Source: Magnetococcales bacterium (GTDB lineage: Bacteria; Pseudomonadota; Magnetococcia; Magnetococcales; JADFWU01). From it: DNA of 36,757 nucleotides. The stretch covers positions 1 through 36,757 of the forward strand of contig JADFWU010000034.1 in the NCBI GenBank assembly GCA_015234045.1, given 5' to 3'. Positions 32,303 to 36,757 of the stretch are shown here, one piece after another (the stretch's first letter is position 1; every line of letters begins with the position of its first letter). The notes under the pieces are model-generated. The model did not search any database and had not been told where the DNA came from. It saw only the letters and a program-made list of their open reading frames with translations. Position numbers and translations under genes: made by a program.

Positions 32303-33742
32303 TTAATAAACATCTTTGTTAGAGAACATGCCAAACGCTGTTGAAAAGATGATCCGCAAATCAAACCAGAATGACCAATTCTCGATATAGTATAGGTCGT
32401 AATTTATTCTTTGTTCCATCTTATCCATGGTTTCTGTTTCACCGCGAAACCCATTGACCTGAGCCCATCCGGTGATGCCTGGCTTTACAAAATGGCGCCA
32501 CATGTACCGATCAATATGTTCTTTGTAGTAATGGTTGTGTTCAATGGCATGAGGGCGTGGGCCAACAATGGACATTCTTCCCTGTAACACGTTTATAAAC
32601 TGTGGGAATTCATCAAAACTCAAACGTCTTAGTATGCCGCCAATACGAGTGATTCTCGGATCACCTCGCGTGGCTTGTGCTACCTCACCCTGTTGTTCCT
32701 GATGCATGTACATGGTTCTAAATTTCCACACTTCAATGGTCTCACCATAAAAGCCATGGCGTTTCTGTTTAAATAGTATTGGTCCTTTCGATGTGGTCTT
32801 AACTAATATCGAAATCAGCAGCATGATTGGACTCAACAGTATTAAAAATACCAATGCAAAAAACATATCCTCTATTTTTTTAAGGAGTCGGTTCATTCCT
32901 TCAATGGGTTTGACTGTCAAATTGATCGTGGGAATGCCAGCGATTTCAGATATTGTGTGGTTTAACATCTTAAATCCGAAAATGTCAGGCACATAGAGTA
33001 TTTCAACAAACTGATGGTCCAGTTTGCTAATCAATTGCTGTACGCGCTTCTCATTATTTAAAGGCAGAACCAACCATACCTGATCAATCTCATTGTTTCG
33101 TAAATATGCCGGTACTTCATCAATAGCGCCAAGTATGCGTAATTTGTTTATTTCCTCGGATATCTCCTTGTCAGGATTGTCGTCAAAAAAGCCAACAACC
33201 TCAAGTCCGGTCCAGATGGAGGAGGAGATGGTTGTCGCTATTTGCTGGCCAAGTTGGCCTGCTCCGACAATAATGATCTTTCGATAGTTGTACCCTTTTC
33301 GGCGAAGCCATCTCAGCGTTTGTCGAATGAGTGTGCGGTTAATGCTGAGTAGAATAAAGGCAATGCCAAACCATTCCAGGTAAAAGAGGCGGGGGGGCAG
33401 TGTGCCGAGAATTTCATAGGAAAAAAATGCGGTAACGACGACAACCAAAAATAGATTCTTGAATACCGTTCCCACTTCAACCCAGATACTGGTACCACGC
33501 CACGCACGGTAGATACCGGTGTTGGCTTCTGTTCTTGCGCCTGGAGTAGCATCAGGGTGTCGGGTGATGGCTGTAACGATGGTCCAGATAGCGAGAGCAA
33601 TCAAGGCAAATTGAAGGTGATCATCGGATAGTGCGAAGTGCTTGGTATTTGAGTACCATGATAGAAGTGCGGCGAGAAGCAGGCTCGCCATGTCTATCAC
33701 ACGCATCAGTAAACCGAATGTTTTGGCATTCTTTTTTAGCAC
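32303..33742 (-). CDS. Undecaprenyl-phosphate glucose phosphotransferase (WcaJ-like)
   Basis: 479 residues. Four or so N-terminal membrane helices (1-135), a Rossmann-like cytosolic domain (KIIIVGAGQLGQQIA, about 155-270), a further membrane helix (about 290-312) and the C-terminal bacterial sugar-transferase domain with WKFRTM, RRLSFDEFPQF, GPRPHAIEHN and KPGITGWAQVNGFRGET. This is the polyprenyl glycosylphosphotransferase family that loads hexose-1-P onto undecaprenyl phosphate, starting exopolysaccharide synthesis at the inner membrane. The start is GTG with AAGGA upstream; an ATG 12 codons in is an alternative. No other polysaccharide genes follow, so it may be an orphan. Confidence 0.93.
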   Translation of the reverse strand: MLKKNAKTFGLLMRVIDMASLLLAALLSWYSNTKHFALSDDHLQFALIALAIWTIVTAITRHPDATPGARTEANTGIYRAWRGTSIWVEVGTVFKNLFLVVVVTAFFSYEILGTLPPRLFYLEWFGIAFILLSINRTLIRQTLRWLRRKGYNYRKIIIVGAGQLGQQIATTISSSIWTGLEVVGFFDDNPDKEISEEINKLRILGAIDEVPAYLRNNEIDQVWLVLPLNNEKRVQQLISKLDHQFVEILYVPDIFGFKMLNHTISEIAGIPTINLTVKPIEGMNRLLKKIEDMFFALVFLILLSPIMLLISILVKTTSKGPILFKQKRHGFYGETIEVWKFRTMYMHQEQQGEVAQATRGDPRITRIGGILRRLSFDEFPQFINVLQGRMSIVGPRPHAIEHNHYYKEHIDRYMWRHFVKPGITGWAQVNGFRGETETMDKMEQRINYDLYYIENWSFWFDLRIIFSTAFGMFSNKDVY

Positions 33743-34232
33743 TGTGTACGCATCCTTACGGTCTATGAACTGCTATTGTCACAAGGGGTATGGGAAAAAA
33801 TAATCATACCATCGCTGGTCGATTGGCCAGTCCGCTGCATTCCAGAGAGGGTTATACGCAATAAAGCATGCACTCTTCTCCGCGCCTGGCGGACGAACCG
33901 ATATCCTGCGCGAATGGAACGATTAATTCTTTCCGAGACCCTAATCAGGACTAGTCTCAATATATTGATAATCTTTATGTAAATAGAGAATTTGTACTGT
34001 CAAATGACAGGGGATTGGATAAATATGTTTGTATCCGCTGTGTAAATCGGTAAACTCGATGCTTAAATGGTGTGTAGTCTTAAATAAAGAAACATAATAG
34101 CAAGTGCCGTATTTGTACCGTGTATGATTATATTAAATTTATTGATATGTTTTTTTGTTATGTGTTGTTATAACTGACCTGTTGTCCTTATTTTATCGTT
34201 CCAGACTTTGATCTAACCAACTGAAAATCTCT
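33743..34232. other. Intergenic region between divergent genes
   Basis: About 490 bases, AT-rich towards the right, holding the promoters of the sugar transferase (minus) and the TPR lipoprotein (plus). I see no strong hairpin, repeat or RNA gene. A 65-codon Arg-rich frame on the minus strand (33763-33960) has no ribosome binding site and is not called. Confidence 0.4.
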
Positions 34233-36623
34233 ATGACAAGTATCTCGAAACTTTTACTGACCATTGTAGTATTGATGGTGTTCGCCGGTTGTGCAAGCCG
34301 CGATATGGGTAGTACGTCCAGCTACACTTCCTCTCATTACACACTCCAGGAGAGGCGTGTCCAATGGAAAAAAACTACCGATCGCTCCAATAGTGTCTGG
34401 AAAACCGGTAATGCAGACGACGCCATTGAGCTAGCCAAAGAAGCACTTGTGATTGCACAACAGGATGAACGGGTTTCAAAGCCACTGTTGGTGGTTTCGC
34501 TCAATCATCTGGCAGCATTCTACATAAACAGCGGTCAAGACGATAAAGCAAAGCTTCTTCTGGATCAGGTTATTTCACATATACAACAGCATCATCACGG
34601 CAAACACAATATCTTGCCGCAAATCTATCATAATCTTGGCTTGATTGCCATAAATCAGAAGCATTATGTGGAAGCGCAGCGGCAGTTTCGTAAGGGGATG
34701 TTGTATCACAAGAACTATATAAAGAAAATAGACTCTACATATATAAATTTAATAATAAAAAAAGCGGATCTATACCGCAAAATGGGCGAATTTGATCAGG
34801 CCGAAAAAACCTACCTTGTGTTGTATGCTGCCATAGCCAAGGGTGGCAATATCAAAAAACCGACTTTCGTTCCGATTCTCGTCCCAATCCTAAAAGGGCT
34901 CTCTTCAATCTACAAGGACAAAGGGGACTGGGAAAAAGCGGAAAAGACGATGAATAGAGTCTGCGCTCTTACCTTCCAAACGCAAAAAGATAGTAGTCCT
35001 GGCAAGTGGTACTGTTTCAGTGAGCTGGCGCACGTGATTGCCCATCAATATCGATTTGATGAAGCAAATAGTTTGATGGATGATGCGTTGCTGCACAGTC
35101 AAGTCAATCTTGGTGAGTTGCATCCGGTGACGTTGCTTATTCAGATTGAGCAGATTCATCTGTTATTGATTAACGACTCGTTGGCAGAAGCGCAGCAGCA
35201 AATAAGGTTAGCGCGGCAAGCTATGGAACAGAGTGGAATGTCTGTTGATTCATCGCTGAATATCCAGCTTGAGATTTACCATGCTGATTTATTAAACGAG
35301 TTGAATCAATTGTCTGAGTCTCAGTCTGTACTCGATTCACTTTATTCGCAGATAAACGCTGACAATTCAATGTATGACTCAATGGCAAGAGTTCAGGCCC
35401 TTTTGTTTCTGAAAAGAAGTGAATTTGATCGCGCTTTGGAACTTTTGGACGCTATTAAGCAAAGAAAGGATGAAAAAAGATCATTAGACGCATCTGTCGA
35501 AGGCGAAAAGCAGGATATGGTAAAAGCATTATTGCTTCACAATATGGGGCAGAGTGATGCCGCCATGGAGATGTTGAAGCCAGGCTATTTGCTTGCACAA
35601 AATCAAGGAGATTTGAATTTCTTTGATCAGTGGGTAATGTCACATCTTATGGCCATAGTAACCAGCCATATTGGTGATGTTGAAAAAATGTGGACAGTGA
35701 TGAATACGGGTATGAGGCCCTATAGAGCGCTTCTGAAGCCTTCGCATAGATTGATCAGGCATGGTGATATTTTGTTGGCGAATCAGTTCCGCAAGCTGGG
35801 ACATGTTGACACTGCTAGAAAGGTGCTTGAGCAGGTTATGCGTGGTCACTCTACAAGTATGGATAAACGGCGCTATCCATACATGTCTTTGCTCAGTGCG
35901 ATGGGCAGTCTTGAATATCAAGCAGGAGATTTGGCGTTAGCGGATACCTATTTCAAGGAGGGGCTTCAACTTTCAGAATCCATTTTCAGCAGATCGCATA
36001 TTGTCACGCTCAATTTTCTTATGTTGCATGCCAACATATTGATGCAACAAGGTGATTGGCGTAGTGGATTAGAGCGCGTTGAAGAGGCGTATCAAAAATT
36101 GAAAGAGATGCTGTCGGCGGGTCATCCTGAAGTGATGAGGGCCGAGAATCTGTTGATCCATGCGCTGCTGTCTCTGAAAAAAAATGATCAGGCTCAATCA
36201 CTGATCAACACAGCACAAGATTCAATGCAGAGGCAGTTGGAAGGAGAGCATCCAGAACGGCTTTTTTATCAACGCAACCGGTTGCATCTCGCCCGCAATC
36301 TCGGACAGGAAACGGCGTATGCCTCTCAGCTAAAAAGTTTGGACTCTGTATTGAGAAAGGTGGCAAAGGGTTTGTTTGATCCTTTGAAGCCAAGCCTGTT
36401 CCCGCGTGAAAAACATGAACTGCTTAAGGATTATCGTCACTTTCTCACCGCGTCCAGTCAAAAAGAGCAACCTGCTGAGATACGCAGTAGCGCCACTGTA
36501 TTATTGAAACAATGGCAAAACAAATGGCCAGATCCCACGATGGTCTATCTACCTGACTTGGAAAAAGAGTATGAAGAATCCCTTCCAATCAGTCGTACAA
36601 TTCCAGAAATTCAAAGCCTCTGA
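34233..36623 (+). CDS. Large TPR-repeat lipoprotein
   Basis: 796 residues. A signal peptide with the lipobox F-A-G-C (Cys20) predicts a lipid-anchored envelope protein. The rest is almost wholly helical, made of TPR-like units: early ones near SLNHLAAFYINSGQDDKAKLLL, YHNLGLIAINQKHYVEAQRQF and GEFDQAEKTYLVLY, and later near EYQAGDLALADTYFKEGL. Such proteins hold complexes together in the envelope, for instance secretion or exopolysaccharide export systems. It is divergent from the sugar transferase, so a part in polysaccharide export is possible but only by position. No catalytic motif seen. Confidence 0.85.
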   Translation: MTSISKLLLTIVVLMVFAGCASRDMGSTSSYTSSHYTLQERRVQWKKTTDRSNSVWKTGNADDAIELAKEALVIAQQDERVSKPLLVVSLNHLAAFYINSGQDDKAKLLLDQVISHIQQHHHGKHNILPQIYHNLGLIAINQKHYVEAQRQFRKGMLYHKNYIKKIDSTYINLIIKKADLYRKMGEFDQAEKTYLVLYAAIAKGGNIKKPTFVPILVPILKGLSSIYKDKGDWEKAEKTMNRVCALTFQTQKDSSPGKWYCFSELAHVIAHQYRFDEANSLMDDALLHSQVNLGELHPVTLLIQIEQIHLLLINDSLAEAQQQIRLARQAMEQSGMSVDSSLNIQLEIYHADLLNELNQLSESQSVLDSLYSQINADNSMYDSMARVQALLFLKRSEFDRALELLDAIKQRKDEKRSLDASVEGEKQDMVKALLLHNMGQSDAAMEMLKPGYLLAQNQGDLNFFDQWVMSHLMAIVTSHIGDVEKMWTVMNTGMRPYRALLKPSHRLIRHGDILLANQFRKLGHVDTARKVLEQVMRGHSTSMDKRRYPYMSLLSAMGSLEYQAGDLALADTYFKEGLQLSESIFSRSHIVTLNFLMLHANILMQQGDWRSGLERVEEAYQKLKEMLSAGHPEVMRAENLLIHALLSLKKNDQAQSLINTAQDSMQRQLEGEHPERLFYQRNRLHLARNLGQETAYASQLKSLDSVLRKVAKGLFDPLKPSLFPREKHELLKDYRHFLTASSQKEQPAEIRSSATVLLKQWQNKWPDPTMVYLPDLEKEYEESLPISRTIPEIQSL

Positions 36624-36757
36624 ATGCGCTCTTGGTAACGATATTCTCTCTTGCATTATCGTCTTTGGATGCTTATCTGATGTCTAGGCCCTGTTGACAT
36701 TCACCATCTTTCGGCCCCTGGCGGCGTTAAATCCGCCTCAAAATGCTCACGTACTAC
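36624..36757. other. Right-edge sequence, possible repeat-element boundary
   Basis: After the TPR gene the last 70 bases (from TAGGCCCTGTTGACATTCACC) look unlike the surrounding sequence, and GGCG-GCGTTAAATC-CGCC is a short hairpin. GGCCCTGTTGA-type ends occur on some IS5-family elements. The window stops before it can be judged. Confidence 0.25.

Overview
This window reads as ordinary chromosome of a Gram-negative proteobacterium of medium GC. Supporting this are lipoproteins with lipoboxes, an OxyR regulator, a Zur-like operator, a PhoB-type box in front of pstS, a periplasmic c-type haem protein, NhaA, and several chemotaxis, c-di-GMP and cAMP signalling genes. A formate dehydrogenase plus rubrerythrin/rubredoxin suggests a microaerophilic or facultatively anaerobic life. 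I cannot fix the genus from sequence alone. No rRNA, tRNA, CRISPR array, prophage or intact insertion sequence was found.

Layout. 1-2.7 kb: the end of a YibQ-type polysaccharide deacetylase overlapping a degenerate GGDEF protein, then two unknown genes on the minus strand. 3.0-4.9 kb: peroxide-defence block, with oxyR divergent from rubrerythrin and rubredoxin. 4.9-7.9 kb: minus-strand zinc uptake genes znuC-znuB under a Zur-like operator (no znuA), preceded by a lipoprotein and a YrfG-type nucleotidase. 8.0-11.3 kb: a histidine phosphatase overlapping a large single-gene Cys-type formate dehydrogenase. 11.3-17 kb: a Tll0287-like haem sensor, a zinc-ribbon membrane protein with cheB and cheR, and a membrane class III adenylate cyclase. 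17-20 kb: small genes, a YgjP-type metallopeptidase and a Pro/Gly-rich secreted protein. 20-26.6 kb: an HD-GYP-like protein, nhaA, a cytidylate-kinase-like protein, a PilZ-CheX fusion and a short-chain dehydrogenase. 27-31.6 kb: the pstS-pstC-pstA-pstB-pstB phosphate uptake operon. 32-36.7 kb: an undecaprenyl-phosphate sugar transferase divergent from a large TPR lipoprotein.

The most interesting point is the phosphate transporter. Its two adjacent PstB ATPases have complementary defects: one lacks the ABC signature, the other lacks the Q-loop Gln and H-loop His. A heterodimer would therefore have one consensus and one degenerate ATP site. Second, three copies of a roughly 160-bp, near-palindromic MITE-like element lie in intergenic gaps (11.3, 17.5 and 26.7 kb). 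Third, a PilZ-CheX fusion may tie c-di-GMP to chemotaxis dephosphorylation. Four small open frames of 36-51 codons were found: three look like genes (two with clear ribosome binding sites) and the shortest is weak. A separate 54-aa rubredoxin gene is also easily missed by length cutoffs.
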